Source of the DNA: Bacteroidia bacterium
GTDB lineage: Bacteria > Bacteroidota > Bacteroidia > UKL13-3
Direction: 5' to 3'
Assembly (NCBI GenBank): GCA_014376805.1
Contig: JACMQU010000059.1
Location: forward strand, 1 to 43,393
DNA length: 43,393 bases
The notes under the pieces were generated by a model. The model worked only from the letters and a program-made list of their open reading frames with translations. It made no database searches and was not told where the DNA came from. Positions 9,523 through 17,155 of this stretch are shown here, piece after piece. How positions within the stretch are numbered: the stretch's first letter is position 1; each line of letters begins with the position of its first letter. The position numbers were made by a program, and so were the translations under genes.

Positions 9523-10710
9523 ATGCTAAAGGATATCCTTAACGAAGAATCAACTCCCTTTACCTTTGGTAAAATTGTTGTAGGTAATAAGTTTGCAAAC
9601 CGCACGGATGAGCGCAATAAACTTACAGGAAATTTCCACCATAAAATAAACACAATGCTCATCTCTCCGCGCAGATGGGGTAAATCTTCACTTATCAGAA
9701 CTGTAGGAAATGACATGCATACTACAGATAAAAGTTTTTGCTTTGCACATTTGGATTTATTGAGTATCAGAACTGAAGTGGAGTTTTATGAATTATTTGC
9801 GAAGGAAGTTATTAAATGTACTTCCACCAACCTGGATGAATGGATTGCGAATGCCCGCTTGTTTTTTAAAAGGATAACCCCAAGGATTTCCATCGGTTTA
9901 AATCCAGGTGATTTTTCATTAAATTTTGATCCGTCAGATTTAAAAGGAGGCTATGAAGAAATATTAAACCTTCCTGAGAAAATTAGTAAATTAAAAAAAA
10001 TTAAAATTATTGTTTGTATTGATGAGTTTCAGAATGTTTCTAATTTTAACAATCAGGTAGCATTTCAAAAACGCCTCCGTAGCTTCTGGCAAACACATCG
10101 TTTAACTACCTATTGCCTCTATGGCAGTAAAAAAAGTATGTTGATGCAAATGTTTGAAAAAACACAAATGCCTTTTTATAAGTTTGGAGATGTGGTTTAC
10201 CTGCAAAAAATCAAGAAGGAACACTGGCAGCCTTTTGTGGCCAAAGCGTTTCAAAAAACTAAAAAGAAAATTAGTAAAGACCAGATTGATCTTATAATTG
10301 AATCGATGCAATGTCATCCATATTATATACAGCAATTGTGCAGTATTATCTGGCATAACTCAGGAACCTCTGTGAACGATAAAACATTAACCTGTTCCAT
10401 CAACAGCATTATAGATCAGAACGCTAATTTGTTTGAAAGGGAAGTGGATACTTTGAGTAATACAAAAGTGAATTTGCTGAAAGCACTGGCAAGTGGGGTA
10501 AATGAAAAACTTACCAGTATGGGGGTATTGAGACTGTTTAAACTAGGAACTTCTGCAAATGTAGTGAAAGCACTTAAAGCACTCGATTTTGATGAACTCA
10601 TAGTAAAAGAAGGAAGCAGGTATAATTTTATAGATCCTGTATTTGAATTATGGTTTAAAAGACGTTTTTTAAATATAACATTCACTATCGAATTGATTAC
10701 AAACAGATAA
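9523..10710 (+). CDS. P-loop ATPase with C-terminal winged helix (archaeal ATPase-like family)
   Basis: From ATG 9523 the product has 395 residues. An in-frame ATG at 9442 exists, but it would translate the palindrome array and is rejected. Walker A is SPRRWGKSS (48-56), Walker B IIVCIDEFQ (162-170, D167/E168), and a sensor-like CLYGSKKSMLMQMF follows. The C-terminal part (about 325-390) looks like a winged helix and ends in FIDPVFELWFKRRF, the usual ending of the archaeal-ATPase (STAND/MNS-related) proteins that are frequent in Bacteroidota. No membrane segments are seen. The role is not established for this family; a DNA-binding or self-regulating switch is my inference from the winged helix and the operator array. 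It stands apart from the housekeeping genes on both sides. Confidence 0.82.
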   Translation: MLKDILNEESTPFTFGKIVVGNKFANRTDERNKLTGNFHHKINTMLISPRRWGKSSLIRTVGNDMHTTDKSFCFAHLDLLSIRTEVEFYELFAKEVIKCTSTNLDEWIANARLFFKRITPRISIGLNPGDFSLNFDPSDLKGGYEEILNLPEKISKLKKIKIIVCIDEFQNVSNFNNQVAFQKRLRSFWQTHRLTTYCLYGSKKSMLMQMFEKTQMPFYKFGDVVYLQKIKKEHWQPFVAKAFQKTKKKISKDQIDLIIESMQCHPYYIQQLCSIIWHNSGTSVNDKTLTCSINSIIDQNANLFEREVDTLSNTKVNLLKALASGVNEKLTSMGVLRLFKLGTSANVVKALKALDFDELIVKEGSRYNFIDPVFELWFKRRFLNITFTIELITNR

Positions 10711-10720
10711 ATTTATGGTG

Positions 10721-10728
10721 TAAGTTTG
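10721..10728 (+). promoter_or_regulatory. candidate -7 element for the FAH-M23-bcp operon
   Basis: TAAGTTTG matches TAnnTTTG and lies 30 nt before the FAH start codon. No well-spaced -33 TTG is visible, so this is tentative. It would separate the operon from the ATPase gene. Confidence 0.3.
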
Positions 10729-10758
10729 AATTTGAAATTTTTGAATAAATTATAAAAC

Positions 10759-11358
10759 ATGAAAATATTCTGCGTTGGAAGAAATTACAGTGAACATGCA
10801 AAGGAGCTTGGGAATACTATACCTGAGAATCCTGTTATATTTTGTAAACCGGATACTGCATTGTTAAGAAATGGTGACCCATTTTACCTGCCTGATTTCA
10901 GTAAGGATGTACACCATGAAATTGAACTGGTGATTCGTATTCATAAAACGGGTAAGAAAATTCAGGAACAATTTGCAGCTAATTATTTTAATGAGATAGG
11001 TTTGGGTATTGATTTTACCGCTCGCGATATTCAGTCTCAGTTAAAAGTTAAAGGTCTTCCCTGGGAACTTGCAAAGGGCTTTGACGGTTCTGCTCCTTTA
11101 GGAAATTTTGTGCCTTATACCGCAAAAGGAATTAATTTTAGTCTCAAAAAAAATGATCTGTTGGTTCAGGTTGGTAATAGTAAAGATATGATCTTTTCTT
11201 TTGAACAGATTGTTTCATTTGTTTCTCAATATTTTACACTAAAAGTAGGTGATTTAATTTATACCGGTACGCCGGCCGGGGTAGGAAAAGTTGCCATCGG
11301 CGATAAATTACAAGGCTATTTGGAGCAAGAGCTGATGTTAAGTTGTGAAGTAAAGTAA
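10759..11358 (+). CDS. fumarylacetoacetate hydrolase (FAH) family protein
   Basis: The 199-residue protein is a single FAH catalytic domain of the short acylpyruvase/YcgM type. Metal ligands are E54 and E56 in HHEIELV and D85 in LGIDFTARD; K106 and D109 follow in AKGFDGSAP; the conserved TGTPAGVG closes the site. Members cleave C-C bonds in acylpyruvates or decarboxylate oxaloacetate in the cytoplasm; which one applies here is open. It is the first gene of a tight operon: 2 nt separate it from the M23 peptidase. That pairing gives no clear metabolic hint, since no aromatic degradation genes are nearby. Confidence 0.9.
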   Translation: MKIFCVGRNYSEHAKELGNTIPENPVIFCKPDTALLRNGDPFYLPDFSKDVHHEIELVIRIHKTGKKIQEQFAANYFNEIGLGIDFTARDIQSQLKVKGLPWELAKGFDGSAPLGNFVPYTAKGINFSLKKNDLLVQVGNSKDMIFSFEQIVSFVSQYFTLKVGDLIYTGTPAGVGKVAIGDKLQGYLEQELMLSCEVK

Positions 11359-11360
11359 CG

Positions 11361-13187
11361 ATGGCTATCTTTATAAAAAGGCAACTGCAAAATTTTGTCG
11401 TTGCATCTTCTGAACTTAGCTTTTTTTTACTGCTGTGCTTAATAATTAACACGAATGTGCAGGCACAAAATTATCCGCAGGATTATTTTAGGTGCCCACT
11501 CGATTCGTTGCCAAATTTTGTTTCCCCTTTTGGTGGGTTGCGGGATAATCATTTTCACAGTGGCGTTGATCTTAAAACTAATCAGCATGAAGGGCTTCCT
11601 GTTTATGCCACTGCCGATGGGTATGTAGCAAGAATTAAGATTCAGAGTGGCGGATATGGCAAGGCATTATATATAGATCATCCGAATGGGTTTACAACCG
11701 TGTATGGTCATTTACAAAAGTATCATGGGGAGATTGCTAAATGGATTTATAAACAGCAGTACAAAGAACTTTCTTTTGAGTTTGATAAGGTTTTTGATCA
11801 TGCCGTATTATTTGTTAAGAAGGGAGATACCATTGGTTTTAGTGGTAATAGTGGTGGAAGTACCGGCCCTCACCTGCATTATGAGATCCGTGATTCAAAA
11901 TCAGAAAAAATTCTGAATCCGCTTTTGTTTGGAATGGGTTTGAAGGATAGTCTTAGGCCGGTAATTTTTAATGTGTTCTTTTATAAGTTTGTAACAGAAG
12001 GTTTATTGTTGAAAAAAAGATTAAATATTCAACCAAAAAATCTCACCGCCAATGATTCACTTTTCATTTATAAAGATACACTTGTTTTAGAGGAGGATAT
12101 GTATGGTGCGGGTATTGAAGCATACGATTATATTCACAATGCAAAGGATGCTAAAGGTATTTATGAATATCAGCTTTGGTTAGATGGTAAATTGTGTTTT
12201 CAACATCAGTTAAGCAGGTTTTCTTTTGATGAAAGTAAGTATATAAACGTTCATATAGATTATCCGTATTACAGGCTCGAAAAAGTACGGATCCAAAAGT
12301 GTTTTATTGATGATGGTAATGAATTAAACACGTATAAAACAAATGCAATTAATGGGCGATTGCTATTGAATAAACGCAAAACCGGTTGTATAGAATTAAT
12401 TGTAGTCGACTTTAATAAAAATTCATATAAACTACAGATTCCTTACAAAACAGAACCTAAAAAAATTGATGATGAAAGAGTGAAATATTATAAACTGGTA
12501 AGGGGCAAAAAAGCTTTTTATCCCTTAAAGGATAATTCAATTAACCGCAAACAATTTGTACTTAAAATGAATGCCGGATCGCTTTATGATACCTTGTTTT
12601 ATAACTTAACAGAAAACGCCCCGCTGAAGTATTCTTTATCTAAGGTATATACCCTAAACCAATCCATTACCCCGGTTAAAAAAGCCTTTGAAATTGGGAT
12701 CAAGCCAACTGATGCTAAAAATAGGCATAGAGATAAAATGTTACTTGCTTATTTTGATAAGACGGAAAGTAATTTCAGATCTGCCGGTGGTGCATTTGAG
12801 AATGGATTTGTATGGGCTAAGGTTTCTGCATTTGGCTCTTATTTTGTATATATTGATTCTATTGCACCCCTTATAAAACAGGTTTTTATAAAGCCGGATT
12901 ATGATTTGTCTGACACCCTTAAATGGAATTTTGAAATTAAAGATAATTTTTCGGGAATTGCCAGGTATGAAGCCTATATAGATTGCCGGTGGATTTTGAT
13001 GGATTATGATGCGAAAAACAACCTGTTAATATATCATTATGATGAGGTTTATCAAAGTATTTTACTTGATATTGAAACAAGAAAAATAAATAATTTTTCC
13101 GAAATAAGGCCGGAACTGATATTACTTGTTACGGATAAAAAAGGTAATGTAAGTACTAAAAGTTTTTGGCCTTTAACTAATAAATAA
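11361..13187 (+). CDS. exported M23 family metallopeptidase
   Basis: A signal peptide (hydrophobic 20-30, cleavage near VQAQ) leads a LytM/M23 domain with zinc motif HSGVD (H66, D70) and HLHYE (H171, H173). A roughly 400-residue C-terminal region of beta character follows and has no motif I recognise. M23 enzymes cut peptide crosslinks of peptidoglycan; this one probably acts in the periplasm on cell-wall remodelling. All zinc ligands are present, so it should be active rather than a degenerate activator. It starts 2 nt after the FAH gene and ends 2 nt before bcp, implying co-transcription. The long C-terminal extension is typical of Bacteroidota M23 proteins. Confidence 0.92.
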   Translation: MAIFIKRQLQNFVVASSELSFFLLLCLIINTNVQAQNYPQDYFRCPLDSLPNFVSPFGGLRDNHFHSGVDLKTNQHEGLPVYATADGYVARIKIQSGGYGKALYIDHPNGFTTVYGHLQKYHGEIAKWIYKQQYKELSFEFDKVFDHAVLFVKKGDTIGFSGNSGGSTGPHLHYEIRDSKSEKILNPLLFGMGLKDSLRPVIFNVFFYKFVTEGLLLKKRLNIQPKNLTANDSLFIYKDTLVLEEDMYGAGIEAYDYIHNAKDAKGIYEYQLWLDGKLCFQHQLSRFSFDESKYINVHIDYPYYRLEKVRIQKCFIDDGNELNTYKTNAINGRLLLNKRKTGCIELIVVDFNKNSYKLQIPYKTEPKKIDDERVKYYKLVRGKKAFYPLKDNSINRKQFVLKMNAGSLYDTLFYNLTENAPLKYSLSKVYTLNQSITPVKKAFEIGIKPTDAKNRHRDKMLLAYFDKTESNFRSAGGAFENGFVWAKVSAFGSYFVYIDSIAPLIKQVFIKPDYDLSDTLKWNFEIKDNFSGIARYEAYIDCRWILMDYDAKNNLLIYHYDEVYQSILLDIETRKINNFSEIRPELILLVTDKKGNVSTKSFWPLTNK

Positions 13188-13189
13188 AT

Positions 13190-13642
13190 ATGTCAGTTAC
13201 ATTAAAACCCGGAGATAAAGCTCCTCCATTTAATGGCATCAGTGAAAAGGGAGAAAGCATATCCCTTGCTGCTTTCACAGGCAAAAAAGTGGTGGTGTAT
13301 TTTTATCCCAAAGATAATACACCTACCTGCACGGAAGAGGCCTGCAACCTGCGCGATAATTATCAAAGATTACTGAAGGCCGGTTACACAGTTTTAGGAA
13401 TAAGCACCGACAGTGTAAAAAAGCATCAGAATTTCATCAAAAAATTTAATTTGCCATTTTCACTGATTTCTGATGAAGACCACCATATATGCGATCTTTA
13501 TGGAGTATGGGATGAGAAAAAATTATTCGGCAGAAAATACATGGGCATCCTTCGAACAACATTTGTGATTAATGAAAAAGGGGAAATAGAAAAAATAATT
13601 GAAAAGGTTGAATCAAAAAAACATACTGAACAATTACTTTAA
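13190..13642 (+). CDS. bcp: thioredoxin-dependent peroxiredoxin (Bcp/PrxQ)
   Basis: The 150-residue product has the PrxQ pattern KDNTPTCTEEACNLRD, with peroxidatic C47 and resolving C52 five residues later, as in the atypical 2-Cys Bcp class. It reduces hydrogen peroxide and alkyl hydroperoxides in the cytoplasm using thioredoxin. Length and the later FGRKYMGILRTTFVI segment fit the family. It is the last gene of the FAH-M23-bcp operon. A second peroxiredoxin, AhpC, lies at 18589-19230. Confidence 0.95.
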   Translation: MSVTLKPGDKAPPFNGISEKGESISLAAFTGKKVVVYFYPKDNTPTCTEEACNLRDNYQRLLKAGYTVLGISTDSVKKHQNFIKKFNLPFSLISDEDHHICDLYGVWDEKKLFGRKYMGILRTTFVINEKGEIEKIIEKVESKKHTEQLL

Positions 13643-13675
13643 TCACAAAAGTAAAGATATTTTTTGCCGCTGATC

Positions 13676-14749
13676 CTAATCAAAATGCCTGTTGATAGCT
13701 TCACTTATTTTTAACGGGGGCAACATCTCCATGCAACTTATTCCATCAACACAACTGCCCCTGTAAAAACATTTGCAGTTTTTATCAGGCATCACAATTT
13801 CACCTTTACCAAACAAATCAAATTCATGTGGATTGAAAATATTATTCATCAATATAATTTTTTTTCCAAGGGCAAGTGTAATGTGCATACCCATGGTTAC
13901 CTGTGTTATAATAAGGTGGCATTGGTTAACCAGGTTAATAAATTCTGATAAGCTGAAATATCCTAAATACATTGCCCCGGAGCGTCTTTGAATTTCTTTG
14001 TTGCGTGCATCTTCAGCTTCTCCACCCAATAATAAAATTTCTGCCTGTGGATGTTGCTGCTTAACCAGCATAACCAGTTCTACCCATTTGTCAATACTCC
14101 AAAGCCTGGTAGTCCAACGGCCACCACAACCAGTGTTCATGCCTATAATTTTTTTATCTGAAGGCAAGTTCCATTTATATCCTTTATTATCATGCGTATC
14201 TATTAAGTATGGTTCACCTGCATGTTCGAAACCGCAAATTTCAAAAATCTCCTGTAAATAACTTTTTGTGTTGGCCTGACTGACATCATCAAACATCCCT
14301 GTTAAAAATTTATGTTTAGCCAGTTGGTTTATGGGTTGAATCTCATTTTCCTTTAATATAAATCCAAATTTTTCTTTAGCATCAACGACCTTTAGCAAAG
14401 CACCTGCTTCTTTTTCTTTATCCAGGTTGATGGCAATATCCCATGAAGAATTTTGGGCATACATCAATGAATTATGATCCCATTTTAAAATCTCATCTAT
14501 TTGGGAAACAGGCAAAATATCGGGTGTCCAGGTAAGCCAGGTTATCTTACAATCCGGATAGAGTTCTTTGTATTTCACAACAAGTGGAGTGGTACGGATT
14601 ACATCACCTATTGCGCCAAGTTTTATAATCAGGATGCGCTTGGATACGGGAGTATAAACAGGACAATCATCGCAATGGTAGCCATGTTGTTTATGTGGTT
14701 TACAAGGAATATGCCCTTTAAAATATATGCAATCAGGTTTGTAATTCAT
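13676..14749 (-). CDS. GT9 family glycosyltransferase with two Cys clusters
   Basis: The core starts at RILIIKLGAIGDVIRTTPLV, the nucleotide-sugar glycosyltransferase family 9 (heptosyltransferase-like) signature, and continues with GMNTGCGGRWTTRLW and an ADP-sugar-site-like region near VTMGMHITLALGKKIIL. It probably adds a sugar to lipopolysaccharide or another surface glycan at the inner face of the membrane. Before the core, residues 1-30 carry C7, C16, C26 and C29. The C-terminus carries another cluster (KNCKCFYRGSCVDGISC), so a zinc or iron-sulfur site joining the two ends is plausible. It stands alone and is convergent with bcp. The acceptor is unknown. Confidence 0.88.
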   Translation of the reverse strand: MNYKPDCIYFKGHIPCKPHKQHGYHCDDCPVYTPVSKRILIIKLGAIGDVIRTTPLVVKYKELYPDCKITWLTWTPDILPVSQIDEILKWDHNSLMYAQNSSWDIAINLDKEKEAGALLKVVDAKEKFGFILKENEIQPINQLAKHKFLTGMFDDVSQANTKSYLQEIFEICGFEHAGEPYLIDTHDNKGYKWNLPSDKKIIGMNTGCGGRWTTRLWSIDKWVELVMLVKQQHPQAEILLLGGEAEDARNKEIQRRSGAMYLGYFSLSEFINLVNQCHLIITQVTMGMHITLALGKKIILMNNIFNPHEFDLFGKGEIVMPDKNCKCFYRGSCVDGISCMEMLPPLKISEAINRHFD

Positions 14750-14808
14750 GTGTTTATTTAACGCTTAAGACAGTAATTTGTTATCAGTTCTCCTGTCATC
14801 AAAAAAAA

Positions 14809-14839
14809 CAAACCTAAGTTTTAGATTTTGAAAAGTCAA
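14809..14839 (-). promoter_or_regulatory. promoter of the GT9 gene
   Basis: On the minus strand TTG (14839-14837) is followed after 20 nt by TAGGTTTG (14816-14809), matching the Bacteroidota -33/-7 pattern. The predicted leader is about 50 nt. Confidence 0.45.
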
Positions 14840-14949
14840 TTAACGGATAAAATAAAACATCTTATGTAATGGGAGGTACATTTTGTCAGTAAAAAAAACT
14901 TTGGATGATAATTTGTATCTTGCATCAAACATAAATTAAAATAATAAAG

Positions 14950-15540
14950 ATGAAAAAAGGAACAATTATTCTTTTGGCAGTGGTAGGCGTAATACTATTG
15001 CTTGTTTTCAATGGTTGTGGCAGCTACAACAAAATGGTAGCTAAACAGGAAACAGTAAGTTCAGCCTGGTCTCAGGTGGAAAACGTTTATCAGCGCCGCT
15101 CAGATCTTATTCCTAACCTGGTAAGTACCGTTAAAGGTGTGGCTAACTTTGAACAAAAAACCTTAACAGACGTAATCCAGGCAAGGGCTAATGCTTCATC
15201 TATTAAAGTTGATGCAAGTAAGTTAAGTCCTGAACAGATTCAGAAATTTCAGTCTTCACAGGGTGAATTAAGCCAGGCATTAGGTCGTTTAATGGTTGTA
15301 TCGGAACAATATCCGCAATTAAGGGCCACAGAAAATTTTAAAGAATTGCAATCACAATTAGAAGGCACAGAAAATAGAATTACTGTTGAACGCCAGAAAT
15401 TTAATGAAGTGGTGAAAGATTATAATTCATACATCCGCAGTTTCCCTCAGGCATTATATGCCGGGATGTTTGGATTTCAAAAGAAAGGGTATTTTGAAGC
15501 CGCTGCCGGTTCAGATAAAGTGCCTGAAGTAAAATTTTAA
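14950..15540 (+). CDS. lemA: LemA family protein
   Basis: The 196-residue protein has an N-terminal membrane segment (IILLAVVGVILLLVFNGC) and the LemA core: SSAWSQVENVYQRRSDLIPN, VKGVANFEQKTL, and VKDYNSYIRSFPQALYAGMF near the end. LemA proteins are inner-membrane helical-bundle proteins of unclear function that nearly always accompany TPM-domain genes, as here. The C22 near the end of the membrane segment could be a lipoprotein site. It is the first of three co-directional genes; a hairpin separates it from the second. Confidence 0.95.
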   Translation: MKKGTIILLAVVGVILLLVFNGCGSYNKMVAKQETVSSAWSQVENVYQRRSDLIPNLVSTVKGVANFEQKTLTDVIQARANASSIKVDASKLSPEQIQKFQSSQGELSQALGRLMVVSEQYPQLRATENFKELQSQLEGTENRITVERQKFNEVVKDYNSYIRSFPQALYAGMFGFQKKGYFEAAAGSDKVPEVKF

Positions 15541-15593
15541 AAGTCGTTGAATACACCGGCTCTGCATAAACGTGCGGTTGGTGCATTGTTCTA

Positions 15594-15636
15594 TTCTACT
15601 ATACACACGTTGCCATTCATCGTTTGTATAGTAGAA
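15594..15636. other. perfect 12-bp stem-loop between lemA and the first TPM gene
   Basis: TTCTACTATACA (15594-15605) pairs exactly with TGTATAGTAGAA (15625-15636) around a 19-nt loop. An alternative smaller hairpin, GTAG-5nt-CTAC, uses 15631-15643. There is no following T run, so a simple terminator is unlikely; an RNA processing or partial read-through site inside the operon, or an operator, is possible. Confidence 0.55.
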
Positions 15637-15676
15637 ATACTACAGTGTTGTTAAAAAGTTTAAAATCAATAAGCAC

Positions 15677-16123
15677 ATGTCAAAAGATTTATTTACAGCA
15701 GATGATCAAACCAGCATTGTTGAAGCCATAAAAATGGCAGAGAAGCAAACATCGGGTGAAATAAGAGTGCATATAGAACCGAACTGTAGACTAGATCCGA
15801 TTGATCGTGCACTGGAAATGTTTACACAGTTACAAATGCATACAACAGCTCTAAAAAATAGTGTGCTGATCTATGTAGCCACTGAAGATAAAAAGTTTGC
15901 TATAATCGGTGATGAAGGCATTCATGAGAAAGTAAAGGATGCTTTCTGGAATGAAGAAAAGGAACTAATGTTTACCCATTTTTCTAGCGGGAATTTTACA
16001 GGTGGATTAACACAAGCCATCCTGAAAGTGGGAGAAAAATTAAAATTGCATTTTCCTTATCTCGAATCTGATACGGATGAATTAAGTAATGATATTTCTT
16101 TTGGAGAAAAAACGGATGCGTAA
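15677..16123 (+). CDS. TPM domain protein without export signal (TLP18.3/Psb32/MOLO-1 fold)
   Basis: The 148-residue protein matches the TPM domain: SIVEAIKMAEKQTSGEIRVHI at the start, SVLIYVATEDKKFAIIGDEGIHEKV in the middle, and HFSSGNFTGGLTQAILKVG at the end. It has no signal peptide, unlike the next gene, so it should be cytosolic or lie at the inner membrane with LemA. Its stop codon overlaps the next start by 8 nt, so the two are translationally coupled. Function is unknown beyond the lemA-TPM-TPM association. Confidence 0.88.
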   Translation: MSKDLFTADDQTSIVEAIKMAEKQTSGEIRVHIEPNCRLDPIDRALEMFTQLQMHTTALKNSVLIYVATEDKKFAIIGDEGIHEKVKDAFWNEEKELMFTHFSSGNFTGGLTQAILKVGEKLKLHFPYLESDTDELSNDISFGEKTDA

Positions 16124-16862
16124 AATTATACTAACCTTACTTATTGCTTTAATTAGCCTGTTTTCTTTTGCGAAAGATTTACCTGTTAAACCCAATCCAC
16201 CAAAATTGGTTAATGATTATACGGGTACTTTATCGGCTGATGAAGTGCAAAGCCTCGAAAGTAAATTACTTGCTTACAACGATTCTACCTCAACGCAAAT
16301 TGCCATTGTAATAGAAAACAGCCTGGATGGTGAAGACGCATTTGATTACAGTCAAAGGCTTGCCCAGGCCTGGCAGATCGGAACAAAAGGTAAAAACAAT
16401 GGCCTTCTGATTTATATCGCCATTGCTGATCACAAGATTTGGATTCAGAATGGTTATGGTATGGAGGGAACCATAACTGATGCTCTTTCTAAACGGATCA
16501 TTGAAGAAAATATTAAACCAAACTTTAAGCAACAACAATATTATCAGGGGCTAAGTGAAGCAACAGATATTATTATGCGGGCTGCATCCGGAGAGTATAT
16601 TAATGATGCACCGGTTAGGAAACGAAAGGAGAAAACGTCTCCTTTATTTATTATTATTTGTATCGTAATTGTTGTTATCATCAGTATCTTTAGTAACCGC
16701 GGAGGTGGCAGAGGTCGTGGATTGGGCGGTATGAGTCCATTCTTATTTGGTACCTTAGGGAGCGGTGGATTTAGTGGAGGTGGCAGTAGTAGTAGTGGCG
16801 GAGGATTTGGCGGTTTTGGAGGTGGAAGCTTTGGTGGCGGTGGTGCCGGGGGAAGCTGGTAA
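16116..16862 (+). CDS. secreted/membrane TPM domain protein with Gly-Ser tail
   Basis: The start ATG 16116 is preferred over an in-frame ATG at 16089, because it immediately yields a signal peptide (MRKIILTLLIALISLFSFAK), follows a GGAG at short distance and overlaps the previous stop (ATGCGTAA). The TPM domain spans about 35-165 (LVNDYTGTLSADEVQSLESK, GLLIYIAIADHKIWIQNGYG). A membrane helix follows (PLFIIICIVIVVIISIF), then a glycine/serine tail ending GGGGAGGSW. This is the YgcG-like architecture usually paired with LemA. The domain probably lies outside the cytoplasm, with the Gly-rich tail inside. Confidence 0.93.
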   Translation: MRKIILTLLIALISLFSFAKDLPVKPNPPKLVNDYTGTLSADEVQSLESKLLAYNDSTSTQIAIVIENSLDGEDAFDYSQRLAQAWQIGTKGKNNGLLIYIAIADHKIWIQNGYGMEGTITDALSKRIIEENIKPNFKQQQYYQGLSEATDIIMRAASGEYINDAPVRKRKEKTSPLFIIICIVIVVIISIFSNRGGGRGRGLGGMSPFLFGTLGSGGFSGGGSSSSGGGFGGFGGGSFGGGGAGGSW

Positions 16863-16880
16863 GATTTAAACTAAAAAGAG

Positions 16881-17117
16881 ATGACCATAAATTCAATCTT
16901 ACAAATTAACAATTCATTGGTACTCATATCCACTTTGCAATGTCCGGTTTGTGGGTTCAAAAAAGAAGAAATAATGCCTGCCGATTCATGCGTTTATTTT
17001 TACGTTTGCGAACATTGTAAATCAACGTTAAAGTCTTTGCAAGGGGATTGTTGCGTTTATTGTAGTTATGGAACGGTTAAATGCCCATCCATACAAGCTG
17101 CTATAAGTTGTTGTTAA
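16881..17117 (+). CDS. small Cys-rich GDCC-motif protein
   Basis: A 78-residue product with ten cysteines: CPVCGF, VCEHCKSTL, then GDCCVYCSYGTVKCPSIQ and a final CC. The GDCCxxCSYGxxxCPxxQ block recurs in small uncharacterised proteins of many bacteria, sometimes next to mercury or other metal genes. The first two CxxC pairs suggest a zinc ribbon; the GDCC block suggests metal binding. It lies 18 nt after the TPM gene and may be transcribed with it. The start could also be slightly internal. No function is assigned. Confidence 0.75.
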   Translation: MTINSILQINNSLVLISTLQCPVCGFKKEEIMPADSCVYFYVCEHCKSTLKSLQGDCCVYCSYGTVKCPSIQAAISCC

Positions 17118-17129
17118 GTAACTATACTG

Positions 17130-17155
17130 AAATAAGGGTTAAAAAGTTCTTATTT
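17130..17155. terminator. candidate bidirectional terminator between convergent genes
   Basis: AAATAAG (17130-17136) pairs with CTTATTT (17149-17155) and T and A runs flank it on both sides. It overlaps the stop codon of the minus-strand gene. The stem is short and AT-rich. Confidence 0.35.

Noticed and set aside
16089..16115. Upstream ATG for the second TPM gene
   Set aside because: It puts a charged stretch before an evident signal peptide; the ATG at 16116 fits better and overlaps the previous stop as expected.
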